Below, piece after piece: positions 11,401 through 20,229 of a DNA stretch of 64,000 nucleotides. The stretch spans positions 62,001 to 126,000 of the forward strand of contig JADJTX010000008.1 of NCBI GenBank assembly GCA_016710985.1, written 5' to 3'. The notes under the pieces are model-generated. The model had not been told where the DNA came from. It searched no databases and saw nothing but the letters and a program-made list of their open reading frames with translations. How positions within the stretch are numbered: position 1 is the stretch's first letter; each line of letters opens with the position of its first letter. The stretch is from Ignavibacteria bacterium (GTDB lineage Bacteria > Bacteroidota > Ignavibacteria > Tepidaquicellales > Tepidaquicellaceae). The translations under genes were made by a program, and so were the position numbers.

Positions 11401-11667
11401 TTCTCCAACATCAATGCTGTTATGCATTGCCATTGTTTTAGATCTTACTCTTTCAAGTGATGCTTCAATCTGCGCCTCCCTTGTCTGAGCTTCAGCTTTC
11501 TGCAGATCGAGAAAGCGTGTATATGCACGCTCAAATTCAATAGCAAAACGAAGAAGAAGCTTTTTCTCTTCATCTGTAAGAGGTCTTCTGATATCAACTC
11601 CGAAACAACCATATTTTATATATGCCTCTGTATAATAAATTCCTTCTTTAAAAAATTCAGGTTTCAA
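8404..11667 (-). CDS. C-terminal segment of the giant sensor kinase: four sensor modules plus HisKA/HATPase
   Basis: This 1,087-codon frame starts inside a sensor module, so it is the C-terminal part of a longer protein. It holds four module starts (LERVRSKTMAMHNS, LERVRSKAMAMQTS, LERVRASALIMRKP, LERVRSRTLAMQKS), each followed by an alpha/beta sensor domain ending in RFA.VF..TY.RF.DL. A coiled coil (EKKRAEDALTELRATQAQL) leads to HisKA (GIAHEIQNPLNF) and HATPase (GRVILNLITNAF, DNGNGIP, GTGLGLSLSYDIV). There is no signal peptide or transmembrane helix. One base inserted near 11,694 joins it to the upstream frame: the bridging sequence WSELLSGAKH completes the truncated module. It ends 9 bp before the propeller kinase. 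The kinase domains are complete and should be active. Confidence 0.92.
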   Translation of the reverse strand: MKPEFFKEGIYYTEAYIKYGCFGVDIRRPLTDEEKKLLLRFAIEFERAYTRFLDLQKAEAQTREAQIEASLERVRSKTMAMHNSIDVGETVSVMFDELVKLGIETYRCGIGILYETKEMEVWTAKPDDKGKVELIIGYLNMSMHPLLKGAFENWKNKKDSYYYHLKGKDLLDYFNAINKHEKYPVKYDFDSLPGEIFHHDYYFREGTLFVFTLKNLSAEDESTLKRFAGVFGQTYRRYLDLQKAEAQSRESQIEASLERVRSKAMAMQTSDDLGVAVATIFEELDKLDLGTFRCGIGIIDKTKKSVEVWATAMSDGRKTVQVSGDESMDTHPLLKGAFDAWLKQEDFSYLLQGDDLKKYYEIQIESNFELPDSRLMLSGTEELKQYYYVAVFQAGGLFAFRESEFPDEAKIIIKRFADVINFTYTRFNDLKQAEAQAREAQIEATLERVRASALIMRKPEDMFDVCKVISEQLKLLKVNEIRNTQTVILNEGKETYQNYEYFPDYNEKTFSEIDYNLHPKVTEFVNEIKKSSDAFFSTSFEGKELQEWREYRNKTNQIPDAKLDAASSVHYYFFSIGPGALGISAYVPLNEDQINIFKRFRNVFELAYRRYIDIEQAEAQAREAQIEAALERVRSRTLAMQKSEELAETAAVVFKQLISLGIEPNRLYIGIIKDESGEMEFWITDEDGSRVSNQFSGNKNRNVSIQKMYDGWKSNQKSISIDMQGKELEEYFHHLSEELHVPFKQGLSQKRRVQSIAYFSHGFIGIASPEPLSEETTFLLERFAAVFNLTYARFNDLKVAEHNSEQAHIDLIKLQTEKKRAEDALTELRATQAQLIQSEKMASLGELTAGIAHEIQNPLNFVNNFSEVNTELIDELNQEIEKGNFDEAVLIAKDIKDNEEKIKHHGKRAEGIVKGMLQHSRTSSGVKEPVNINALADEYLRLAYHGLRAKDKTFNAKMGTDFDESIEKINVIPQDIGRVILNLITNAFYAVDEKKKQTPEGYEPTVSVSTKKIDDKVEVRVKDNGNGIPQKVLDKIFQPFFTTKPTGQGTGLGLSLSYDIVRAHGGEIEVATKENEGTTFTIFLPIT

Positions 11668-14600
11668 ATGCTTTGCTCCGCTAAGGAGTTCAGACCATGC
11701 AGCAAAAAATTATTTATTTCTTCCGGAGATACAAAATATTCATGAATTGGATCATTGCTTTCCCATGCTTTAAAACATTCAGCTGTATACCGTTCTGTTT
11801 TGTCTAATGGATAAGTAACGGATTTACTTTGAACAATAACCGAACCGTTTTTATTTTCAGACCATGCTGCCCAGAATAAATGATCCCTGTTCTCTTCATC
11901 AGGCAGCCATACAAAAGAGAATTCCGAATCAATGCCAAGCAATTGAAGTTGTTCATGAAAAATCTGTGATGTTATATTCAGCTCATTGGAATGCTTCATA
12001 AGCATGCTCTGAGTTCGTGCGCGTTCGAGAGCTGCTTCGATCCTTGCTTCTCTTGCCTGTGCTTCAGCTTTTTGCAGATCAAGATATCTTCTGATAGTCA
12101 GATCAAGTATCCCTTTAAATCTGTCAAGTATATTTATTTCTTTTTCTGAATAAGGCTCATCACTCCAGGTAAAAAGGAATCCTTCTTTAAACGGAAGGAA
12201 AGTACCAAACTGCTTTTTGTTTTTAGTGAGGAAATTTTTATAAGAAACAGAAAGTCCTTTGGCAAGAATTTTATAATATGATTTTAAAATATCTCCCTCC
12301 AGAACCGGGAAATAATTTTCCTTCCTTTGCCATGATTCATATTGTTTTTCATAAACAGGATGTCCGGTAAATTCAAATTCACCTGTAAAAGAAATTGTGT
12401 TCTTGTTGTCAAATGAAGTTGCAGGATAAAGTTTTGCTTTGCGGGATTCCTTTGTAAGCAAAACAAAACCGCTGCGGATTGGTTTAATGCCGAGATTATT
12501 TAATTCAGTAAATACCTGTCCCGCTGCATCTGTAAGGTCGTTGCTGTTATGCATTGCCATCGCCTTGCCTCTTACTTTTTCCAGTGCTGCTTCGATCTGC
12601 GCTTCTCTTGCCTGCGCTTCTGCTTTTTGCAGATCAAGGAAACGAACATAAGCTTGCTCGAATACTTTTGAAAAACGTTTGAGTATATCAATCTCCTGTT
12701 CTGAAAGTGATTTGCCGGAATAGTCGTTAATAAATATGGACGTGTTTGTCTGGAAGGCAATTGAAGTGGCATATGTTTCAGCAGCAAGGCAATAGTCCTT
12801 TATCGGTTGTGGTGTATGTTTAAAATCGCTGTGTTCAAAAATATGGTTTAAGAAAGATTTGTTCTCTTCCTTGGTATATCGCTCCATTATAAATTCTTTT
12901 CCTTCATTCTTTGCCTTCCACAGGTTTGCAAGTACAGGATGTTCAAAATAAGGAACATGAAATTTAAGAGCCGAAGGAAACCCCGGGTTTGCCATCCACT
13001 CCAACAGATCTTTTGAATCTTCGGAATAAGTGATAAGGGCAACTCCATCACTCACTGAAAAATCCAGCTCTTTTAATTTGTCGACAACAACAGTAATCAC
13101 TTCACCCAATTCATCTGCCTTATGCATGGCAAGCGAACGGCTTCTTACTTTTTCCAATGCAGATTCAACCTGTGCTTCCCTTGCCTGAGCTTCTGCTTTT
13201 TGAAGATCGAGGAATCGGGTATAGGTCTGTTCAAAAACTTTTGCAAATCGCGGAAGAATGTCTGCATTACTAAAAGGCTGAAGTGCCGACACCAACAGAT
13301 ACCCATGCCTGAATGATGCTCCATAATCTATTTCCCAGTTTGGGGTTTCGGGCATCGCGATATTTTTTGCTGCAAAATCGTCCAGTACAGCCTTTACTGT
13401 TGGCAGGCTGAACATCGCCTCAAAGTGCTGCGCAATAAAATCTCCGGGTATTTCAACAGAAAACAATTCAACGCCTTTCTTCCATTGGTCATACCGGTAT
13501 TGATGAATATAGTCCAAATCAACGGGTACAATAAAAGGAGATAACATGCCCGCCTCCGGTACACTGTGCCACTGTTCCACATGATGCTTATGTTTATCAC
13601 AAAACACTATTCCGGTAGCATATAATTCGCCTCCCAGCATTCTCAACTGCTCGAACATTGCCGTAGTAACATTGCTCAAATCTTTACTGGTTTGCATTCC
13701 CATAGATTGAGAACGTACCCTCTCCAATGCCGTTTCTATCTTCGCTTCCCTTGCCTGCGCTTCTGCCTTTTGCAGATCAAGAAAACGGGTACAGGTTTGC
13801 TGAAATACTTTTCCAAAACGCATCAGCGTGGCATTCTCTTCATTTGAATAAGGAGTACCCGAAAAATTTTCTATATACAGTGAAACATTATCCAGCAATA
13901 CAGTCGAAGCAGCAAGTCCGGGGCAATTAAAATAAAATTCCTTTGCTTCCTCCGGTAATCCGGGTATATACATAAAAAGCTTTTTATAAAATTTATTTTT
14001 TTCTCTGAAATTCAGATTGGTGGCAAAGAAATCCATTCCTTTTTCTTTTGCTTCATTAAATTGATTGTAATACACGGAGTCAAAATATGGAATTGTTATC
14101 TGAGAAGGAACACCGAGAGGGTCAGCTACCCAAATATTGTAATCATGTCTTGCTTTATAATCCATAACAAATCCTGCATGCTCAGCATTGATATTTAAGT
14201 GAACGAATTGCTCTAAAACAACCTGAATAACTTCTTTGAGCTCTTCGCTTTTCTGCATGCCCATTGTTCTGCTTCTCACTCTTTCCAAAGCCGCTTCTAT
14301 TTTCGCTTCTGCTGCCTGCGCTTCTGCTAATTTCAAATCATTAAAACGTGTATATGTGAGATCGAAAACTTTGCCAAAGCGGCTGAGTATGTCTATATTA
14401 GCCTCTGATAATGGCTCATCTCCAACAGTTTGTAATCCGCCAAAATTGCTAAAGGAGAAAGTAACAACATATTTTTCCATTGCCCTCGATACTGTCTGTG
14501 CCGCCGCAGGCACCCTTCTGAATTCTGTGTCATTAAACAAATAGTCATCGTAAACTTTCTTTTCCAGTCCTCCAAGTACATAAACAGCTTTAGCTTTTCT

Positions 14601-17162
14601 TTCCTTCCATCCTTTCATCATTGCATGGTGAAAAGGATAATCTTCAAAAAACATATGATAAGACTCAGGTGCTTTATTGATATCCGGATTGGCTGCCCAA
14701 ACGGTATTAGACATGGAGCTTTCATCAATGATATTAATGATGCACCATGTTAATGCAAAATCAAGTTTTGTCAGTTCTTTAAAAACGGTATCAACCAATT
14801 CTGATAATTCATCGGATTTTTGCATTGCCATAGCCCTTGTTCTTACTCTTTCCAATCCTAATTCTATCTGCGCTTCTCTTGCCTGAGCTTCGGCTTTTTG
14901 CAAATCCCTATAACGCCGGAAAGTCTGGGAGAATACAGCTGTAAATCTTTTCATTACCTTTTGAACCTGATCATCATGAGGCCGCATAGAGAAAGTCCAA
15001 ATAGCGCCTTCTTTAAAATGATAGGATTGGAAATCCATATCCGGGGGGTCAATTATTGGCTGTGATAAATAGTTGGGGGCATTGTTAAGTATTTTTATAT
15101 AATCGCGCTTTTCTTTACCCGAAAGGTAGTAATGAAGAAACAAGGAATTTTTTTTCCAGGAATCATAAAAAATCTTCCATAGCTTATGTGCATTCATATC
15201 AAATGAACCTGCTGCCTTTACTGTTTTTCCATCGTCCACATTTGTCACAGACCAGACATCCATATTTTTATTATTCTTTATGATAGCAATTCCGCATCGC
15301 AGGTTTTCAATACCAAGCTTCTCCAGTTCCGTAAACAGAGTTACTATTGCTGAGCTTACGTCATCACTGCTGTGCATTGCCATTGATTTTGCCCTTACTC
15401 TCTCAAGACCTGCTTCTATCTGCGCTTCTCTTGCCTGCGCTTCAGCTTTTTGCAAATCAAGAAATCTTGTATAAGTCTGTTCGAATACATTCGCGAAACG
15501 TCTGAAAATATCATGAGCATCGGGTAACTGCTCATGTGTATGAAATGATAAATAACCCTGTTTGAAAAATGCAGTGTTATACACAATTGTTTCCGGAAAT
15601 TTATATCGGGCTTTTCTTAACTGTTTAATTTTTTCACCTATACCCGGAACTGTTGTCAAATAATCAAAATGTTTTTTTAGTTCAGATCCTCTGACTTCTT
15701 TTACAAAAAATTCTTTTCCTTCTTCCTTTGCTGAATATATTTCCTTATATATTTTACTTTTCGTGTGAGGTAATCTAAACGATTCCTGAAAGCCTCCTTC
15801 AGCAGAACTCATCCAGACTGTGGCATCTTTATTTTCATTTTCCCAGATTACATAACCGCAGCTGCCAGTGTCCACACCGAGTTCTTTTATCTGCTGAAAC
15901 AATAAAATAGCTGCTTCCTGAAGTTCATCACTGCTGTGCATTGCCATAGTTCTGCTCCGGACTCTTTCTAAAGCAACTTCAATCTGAGCTTCCTTTGTCT
16001 GCGCTTCGGATGTCTGCAGATCAAGAAAACGTCTGTAAGTGAGATCGAATACTCCGGCAAATCGTTCAAGTACATTTATTGATTCCACCGGTAGTTCATT
16101 ATTAGATAAAACACCGATGAGTCCTTTTGAAAAGTATGCAATAGTTTGTAATCTCCGGCTCAGAGTTTTCCTGTTTCTGATCGGATAATTCATTATTTCT
16201 TTCAGATAATAAAGATGCTCTGTTAATTCTTTTCCCTTTGGATCAACTATGGTTGACTTCTGCTTTTCTTTCCATCCGATATACATCTTTCTGAAAGTAG
16301 TCGAACCGTATAAGTTTGCTTTATATTTTGAACTGATCTGACTGCCCCCATAGTCAGTTGTCCAGAATTCGATCTCATCTCTTTTCTCGTCAATAATACC
16401 TATATACAAACGCAAAGCATCTATACCCAGTCCGCACAATTGCTGAAAAAGTACTGCAGCCGTCTCGGCAAGTTCTTCGCTTTTATGCATTGCCATTGTT
16501 CTGCTTCTGACCCGCTCAAGAGCAACTTCTATTAATGCTTCTCTTGCCTGTTCTTCTGCTTTTTGAAGATCCAGGAATCTTGTGTAAGTCAGATCGAACA
16601 CACCGGCAAATCTTTCAAGTAACTGTATGCTTTCCCTTGGCAGCAGTTCAGGTGTGGTTATAGAAATAATTCCTTTTGAAAAGAATGCAACATAAACAAT
16701 CATACGGTCTTTTAAAAATTCACCAATACCCTGATCATTGCCAAAACTTTTTCTGTATGTTATATAATCTCTTAGTTCTTTTCCTTTAATATCAATTAAT
16801 ATTGATTTTTTTTGTTTCTTCCATGCAGTATAAATTTTGTGTATTACGTTTGGTTCATCAATAGAAACTCTAACCATTCGATTCTGAAATCCTTCAACTG
16901 TAACCCAGAGTTCAATCTCTCTTTCAGGTTCATTTATAGTTCCAATTGTAATGCGATCCGGATGTTCACCCAGTTCTTTGAACTGCTGAAAAAGTATCTG
17001 AGATGTTTCCTCCAGTTCATCACTTCTCTGCATTGCCATGGTTCTTGCACGAACTCTTTCAAGTGCCAGTTCAATCTGAGCTTCCCTTGCCTGTGCTTCC
17101 GCTTTTTGCAGATCAAGAAAACGCCTGTAGATCATTCCGAATACTTTCGCAAATCTTAACAT
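11664..17162 (-). CDS. Central segment of the giant sensor kinase: ten sensor modules
   Basis: A 1,832-codon frame made almost only of repeated modules of about 180 residues. Each has a coiled linker FLDLQKAEAQAREAQIE, the helix ALERVRSRTMAMHKSDEL, then a GAF-like alpha/beta domain with aromatic-rich strands and a closing RFAKVFDLTYTRF. Ten module starts can be counted. They fall into subtypes: one with GELP.RI.IGIIN..E..IE.W, one with GI..IRCGIAI....K..DVW, and one with AGFVMDY/CGYVIWE. The start at 17,162 lies inside a module, and the end at 11,664 lies inside another, so both ends are artificial. There is no enzymatic domain. Ligands are unknown; small molecules or protein partners are possible. 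Confidence 0.85.
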   Translation of the reverse strand: MLRFAKVFGMIYRRFLDLQKAEAQAREAQIELALERVRARTMAMQRSDELEETSQILFQQFKELGEHPDRITIGTINEPEREIELWVTVEGFQNRMVRVSIDEPNVIHKIYTAWKKQKKSILIDIKGKELRDYITYRKSFGNDQGIGEFLKDRMIVYVAFFSKGIISITTPELLPRESIQLLERFAGVFDLTYTRFLDLQKAEEQAREALIEVALERVRSRTMAMHKSEELAETAAVLFQQLCGLGIDALRLYIGIIDEKRDEIEFWTTDYGGSQISSKYKANLYGSTTFRKMYIGWKEKQKSTIVDPKGKELTEHLYYLKEIMNYPIRNRKTLSRRLQTIAYFSKGLIGVLSNNELPVESINVLERFAGVFDLTYRRFLDLQTSEAQTKEAQIEVALERVRSRTMAMHSSDELQEAAILLFQQIKELGVDTGSCGYVIWENENKDATVWMSSAEGGFQESFRLPHTKSKIYKEIYSAKEEGKEFFVKEVRGSELKKHFDYLTTVPGIGEKIKQLRKARYKFPETIVYNTAFFKQGYLSFHTHEQLPDAHDIFRRFANVFEQTYTRFLDLQKAEAQAREAQIEAGLERVRAKSMAMHSSDDVSSAIVTLFTELEKLGIENLRCGIAIIKNNKNMDVWSVTNVDDGKTVKAAGSFDMNAHKLWKIFYDSWKKNSLFLHYYLSGKEKRDYIKILNNAPNYLSQPIIDPPDMDFQSYHFKEGAIWTFSMRPHDDQVQKVMKRFTAVFSQTFRRYRDLQKAEAQAREAQIELGLERVRTRAMAMQKSDELSELVDTVFKELTKLDFALTWCIINIIDESSMSNTVWAANPDINKAPESYHMFFEDYPFHHAMMKGWKERKAKAVYVLGGLEKKVYDDYLFNDTEFRRVPAAAQTVSRAMEKYVVTFSFSNFGGLQTVGDEPLSEANIDILSRFGKVFDLTYTRFNDLKLAEAQAAEAKIEAALERVRSRTMGMQKSEELKEVIQVVLEQFVHLNINAEHAGFVMDYKARHDYNIWVADPLGVPSQITIPYFDSVYYNQFNEAKEKGMDFFATNLNFREKNKFYKKLFMYIPGLPEEAKEFYFNCPGLAASTVLLDNVSLYIENFSGTPYSNEENATLMRFGKVFQQTCTRFLDLQKAEAQAREAKIETALERVRSQSMGMQTSKDLSNVTTAMFEQLRMLGGELYATGIVFCDKHKHHVEQWHSVPEAGMLSPFIVPVDLDYIHQYRYDQWKKGVELFSVEIPGDFIAQHFEAMFSLPTVKAVLDDFAAKNIAMPETPNWEIDYGASFRHGYLLVSALQPFSNADILPRFAKVFEQTYTRFLDLQKAEAQAREAQVESALEKVRSRSLAMHKADELGEVITVVVDKLKELDFSVSDGVALITYSEDSKDLLEWMANPGFPSALKFHVPYFEHPVLANLWKAKNEGKEFIMERYTKEENKSFLNHIFEHSDFKHTPQPIKDYCLAAETYATSIAFQTNTSIFINDYSGKSLSEQEIDILKRFSKVFEQAYVRFLDLQKAEAQAREAQIEAALEKVRGKAMAMHNSNDLTDAAGQVFTELNNLGIKPIRSGFVLLTKESRKAKLYPATSFDNKNTISFTGEFEFTGHPVYEKQYESWQRKENYFPVLEGDILKSYYKILAKGLSVSYKNFLTKNKKQFGTFLPFKEGFLFTWSDEPYSEKEINILDRFKGILDLTIRRYLDLQKAEAQAREARIEAALERARTQSMLMKHSNELNITSQIFHEQLQLLGIDSEFSFVWLPDEENRDHLFWAAWSENKNGSVIVQSKSVTYPLDKTERYTAECFKAWESNDPIHEYFVSPEEINNFLLHGLNSLAEQSI

Positions 17163-18163
17163 AATACTGCATTCGGATTAAATTCTTTTTTCTCCGGATA
17201 AGAAAGAACCGAAGACATTACCTTGTAATATTTTTTTACTTCCTTGCCTGCTATTTCATAAAAATAGTACGGCTCTTTTCTTTTCCATGCTTTATAATTC
17301 AATTCAAAAAAAGGATGCGCTTTAAAAGGAACAACTCCCAGAATTTTATTCCTTTTTTCTTCTATCAGTTGTGATGACCAGATCTCAACCGCTTTTTTTG
17401 ATTCATCAAAAATTGCAACTCCTGTTCTTATGGATTCAATGCCAAGCGATTTTAATTCATTAAACAAAACTATGGAAGCATCAACAAGCTCATCGCTGGT
17501 GTGCATTGCCATCGATCTTGCCCGGACTCTTTCAAGTGACAGTTCAACCTTTGCTTCTTTCGTCTGTGCTTCTGCTAATTTTAAATCAAGGAATCTTGTA
17601 TAAGTCAAATCGAATACACCTGCAAATCTCTCAAGCAGCTGTATTGTTTCTTTTGAGCGGGGATCATTAGTGGAAATGGTGATCATTCCTTTTGAAAAAA
17701 AGGCAGCCTGTATAAAACGGCGGTCATATACATGATCATTCTTTGTCTTTACTCCTGTTAATCTGATCCTGTAATCAATATAATCATGTAATTCCTCGCC
17801 TTTAATTTCAATAGCAAGTGATTTTTTTTGTTGTTTCCATGCTGCATATATTTTACGCATCAGGTTTGTTTCTATAATGGGAAATTTAACCATCTGCTCC
17901 ACTTGATTTCCTTCCATAGTAGTCCAGAATTCGATCACTTTTTCCTCTTCATTTACAATTCCTATTGTGATCTGGTCGGGGGCTTCTCCAAGTTCTATGA
18001 ATTGTTGAAAAAGCATGAATGTTGTCTCGGAAAGTTCATCGCTCTTCTGCATAGCCATCGTCCTGCTTCGAACTCTCTCCAAAGCAATCTCAATCTTCGC
18101 TTCATTCGCCTGCGCTTCAGCCAGTTTCAGATCAAGGAATCTTGTATATGTGAGATCAAACAC
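17156..18163 (-). CDS. Segment of the giant sensor kinase: two sensor modules
   Basis: A frame of 335 codons that begins at MFDLTYTRFLDL, the tail of one module, and contains two module starts (ALERVRSRTMAMQKSDEL and SLERVRARSMAMHTSDEL). It runs out after SYPEKKEFNPN. The next frame resumes at ECSIMLRFAKVF, which in other modules lies some 20-30 residues further on. So here a simple one-base repair is not enough: a short stretch, about 60-90 bp plus a frame change, seems to be missing near 17,160. Collapse between similar modules during assembly, or a real recombination deletion, would both explain this. Confidence 0.8.
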   Translation of the reverse strand: MFDLTYTRFLDLKLAEAQANEAKIEIALERVRSRTMAMQKSDELSETTFMLFQQFIELGEAPDQITIGIVNEEEKVIEFWTTMEGNQVEQMVKFPIIETNLMRKIYAAWKQQKKSLAIEIKGEELHDYIDYRIRLTGVKTKNDHVYDRRFIQAAFFSKGMITISTNDPRSKETIQLLERFAGVFDLTYTRFLDLKLAEAQTKEAKVELSLERVRARSMAMHTSDELVDASIVLFNELKSLGIESIRTGVAIFDESKKAVEIWSSQLIEEKRNKILGVVPFKAHPFFELNYKAWKRKEPYYFYEIAGKEVKKYYKVMSSVLSYPEKKEFNPNAVLC

Positions 18164-18723
18164 GCCGGCAAATCTTTCAAGTAACTGATGTTTCCTTGGT
18201 AAAACCCATTTGGTGTAATAGATATCATTCCTCTTGAAAAGAAAGCAACATAACTAATCATGCGGTCTTTCACGGAATCTGAACTACCATGGGTATTACC
18301 AAAGCTTTTTCTGAACTTTAAATAGTCTTTTAGTGGCTTTCCTGAGAGCTCAACTAACATTGTCTTCCTTTGTTCCTTCCAGCCGGTATATATTTTGCGA
18401 GACACTATTGGTTCATCGAGTGGAACTTTTACCGTTCGGTTCTTATCTCCTTTAACGGTTACCCATAATTCAATATGTCTTTCACGTTCATTTATAATAC
18501 CAATACTGATGCGTTCCGGTAGTTCACCCAATTCATTAAACTGCTGAAAAAGTATCTCTGATGTATCGGAAAGCTCTTCACTCCTCTGCATAGCCATGGT
18601 TCTGCTGCGGATTCTCTCGAGTGCAATTTCAATCTTTACTTCTCTTGCCTGCGCTTCGGCTTGCGCCACATCCATATATCTCCGGTATGCAAGGTCAAAA
18701 ACATTTCTGAAACGCTTCAGCAA
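18127..18723 (-). CDS. Segment of the giant sensor kinase: one sensor module
   Basis: One module start (ALERIRSRTMAMQRSEEL) with a sensor domain of the GELPERISIGIINERE subtype. It is preceded by the tail of the previous module (LLKRFRNVFDLAYRRYMD). After ITPNGFYQG the frame leaves the family pattern. Adding one A to the AAA run at about 18,205 restores KHQLLERFAGVFDLTYTRF and joins it to the next segment. The upstream join, near 18,797, needs one more T and restores YYYFYSIGTGSIGIS, matching SVHYYFFSIGPGALGIS of module 17. It is not an independent gene. Confidence 0.8.
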   Translation of the reverse strand: MLKRFRNVFDLAYRRYMDVAQAEAQAREVKIEIALERIRSRTMAMQRSEELSDTSEILFQQFNELGELPERISIGIINERERHIELWVTVKGDKNRTVKVPLDEPIVSRKIYTGWKEQRKTMLVELSGKPLKDYLKFRKSFGNTHGSSDSVKDRMISYVAFFSRGMISITPNGFYQGNISYLKDLPACLISHIQDSLI

Positions 18724-18779
18724 TTCAAGTTTTTCTTTTACTATAGAACCGAACGTTGAAATTCCTATTGAACCTGTTC

Positions 18780-19700
18780 CTATTGAATAAAATAATAGTA
18801 CAGCGCTTTGGTGTTTTTAATCCGCGGATCATCCGGCTCACCTCTTTTTTTCCTGAACCTCTTCCATTCTTTCAGTTCATCACCTTTAAAAGATGTCTCT
18901 GAAAAAGCATCTCTGCCTTTTCTGATCTGCTTTATCTGCTTAGCAATTACAGGGTTAATATCGTAGTATAAAGGAGTAATATTTTTACCCAGTGTATCTG
19001 AATAATCATAATTCAGAAAAGTTCTGTCTTCATCATTATGAATATTTATCATGGCGTTTCTGAGCTCGTCAAATCCAAGTTTCTGAAGTTCCGAGAACAA
19101 TGTTTCACAAATGTCCAGAAGATCATCAGACTTTCTCATGCTCAAAGCTATTGCCCGGACACGTTCAAGAGATGATTCAATCTCAAGCTCACGGTTTTTA
19201 ATCAGTAGGTCTGTTGTTTTCTCGTCAACTAATTTCTGCAGCTCTTCGTTTTTCCTCTTCCATTCATCAATATGCCATGTGTCAGTTTCTCCTTTTGTGT
19301 CATCGGGTTTAGAAGTGTGGAAATGAACTACTGTCCATTTATTATCAGAATATTCCAAAATTGTAGTAAACCTTAAAAAAAGCCGATGTGTATCTATGCC
19401 GGTCTGAATATTCATTTTCATCTCATCAACAAATGTAGCCGAATCCTCTTCAGGTGAAATTCTTCTGAAACCCGGAATGATCTCACGCTTGAATTTCAAT
19501 CCGGAAGACTGTTCCTTCTGATTGTCAACAAGTTCATGGCAATCCGCTAGAGACTGAATTTTCTCGTCAATGGCCGTCCCGTATGCCATTATATTCTTAT
19601 CAACAATAACATCCAGCATATCCGCCGGAAGTTTGTTCATACTTACCTTTAGAAACTTTTTATATGTCTCGTTCAGTAATTTTTCTTTCTTAGAATTCAA
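18780..19700 (-). CDS. N-terminal segment of the giant sensor kinase: NTF2/SnoaL-like domain plus first module
   Basis: This 306-codon frame contains the true start of the operon's first gene. Residues about 10-150 look like an NTF2/SnoaL-type fold: an initial helix pair, AYGTAIDEKIQS, then strands ending in NKWTVVHFHTSKP. A coiled coil follows (EWKRKNEELQKLVDEKTTD), then the first sensor module (LERVRAIALSMRKSDDL). It has no signal peptide, so the kinase should be cytoplasmic. The module, with NYDYSDTLGKNITPLYYDI, is of the same subtype as module 17. The frame stops in the module core at YYYFIQ; one extra T in the TTTT run restores the continuation. NTF2-like domains often bind small molecules or mediate dimerisation; its role here is inference. 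Confidence 0.8.
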   Translation of the reverse strand: MNSKKEKLLNETYKKFLKVSMNKLPADMLDVIVDKNIMAYGTAIDEKIQSLADCHELVDNQKEQSSGLKFKREIIPGFRRISPEEDSATFVDEMKMNIQTGIDTHRLFLRFTTILEYSDNKWTVVHFHTSKPDDTKGETDTWHIDEWKRKNEELQKLVDEKTTDLLIKNRELEIESSLERVRAIALSMRKSDDLLDICETLFSELQKLGFDELRNAMINIHNDEDRTFLNYDYSDTLGKNITPLYYDINPVIAKQIKQIRKGRDAFSETSFKGDELKEWKRFRKKRGEPDDPRIKNTKALYYYFIQ

Positions 19701-19889
19701 TTCAGGTAGCTTTTATTATTAATATTAATGAAAATGTCTGACATTTATTGTTTAATATAATGCTCTTTTGATTTTCATTTCAGGGACAACCAATATAATT
19801 AAACTTTTTCTTAAGAAAAGTTAAAATAATTTTGTGTATATGGAGTATGATGAGATATGATGAGTATTACATCCGCCTAAAATAAAGAA

Positions 19890-20180
19890 AAAGCTTGCCA
19901 CGAATTACACAAAGGATCACGAATTTAAAATATTATCACTAATTATTTAATAGAATTAACATAAATATATTTGCACAGCTGAGTATCCTTGGGCATCCTA
20001 TCCGTTCATAAGGGTTAAATATTATGCTATTTTGTTTGGACAGCTAAGGATAATATGATGATACGGGATGAGTTATTCTGAGGACTTAGACTGTAACTTG
20101 TTGCAGAAGTTAGATGAAAAATACTCTTTGAAACTCAGTCCAATATTCGTGATCATTAGTGAAAATTCGTGGCAGGCTTT
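19890..20180. repeat. Inverted repeat, GCCACGAATT family (copy 2), in the gap upstream of the giant kinase
   Basis: The left arm (TTGCCACGAATTACACAAAGG) and the right arm (ATTCGTGATCATTAGTG...TTCGTGGCAGG) lie about 280 bp apart, enclosing sequence with CACAGCTGAG and GTTTGGACAGCTAAGG that resembles the ends of the copy at 34.8 kb. It may be two nested or interrupted elements. It fills most of the region where the giant kinase promoter would be expected; no clear TAnnTTTG box on the minus strand was found. Confidence 0.6.
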
Positions 20181-20229
20181 TGTATAAATCTGATCTCAAA
20201 ACAAATCCCAAATCCGACATTCCAAATTC

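Larger units (their letters stand above)
8404..19700 (-). other. Reconstructed giant soluble sensor histidine kinase, about 3,765 residues
   Basis: Joining the five consecutive minus-strand frames gives one protein: an NTF2-like domain, 18 sensor modules of about 185 residues, a coiled coil, HisKA and HATPase. The evidence is that four of five frame ends lie inside modules, the module pattern continues across each junction in a shifted frame, three junctions need only one base, and only the last segment has a kinase and only the first a start-like N-terminus. No transmembrane helix is visible over the whole length. If some breaks are genuine, the array would instead be a set of separate sensor proteins followed by a four-module kinase. 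Confidence 0.75.

Noticed and set aside
11176..11488. Plus-strand open frames opposite the giant kinase, with repeated (C/S)IASL(A/V)CASAF-type ends
   Set aside because: They recur opposite every module because they are antisense shadows of the AEAQAREAQIEA coil; no starts or separate promoters are seen.
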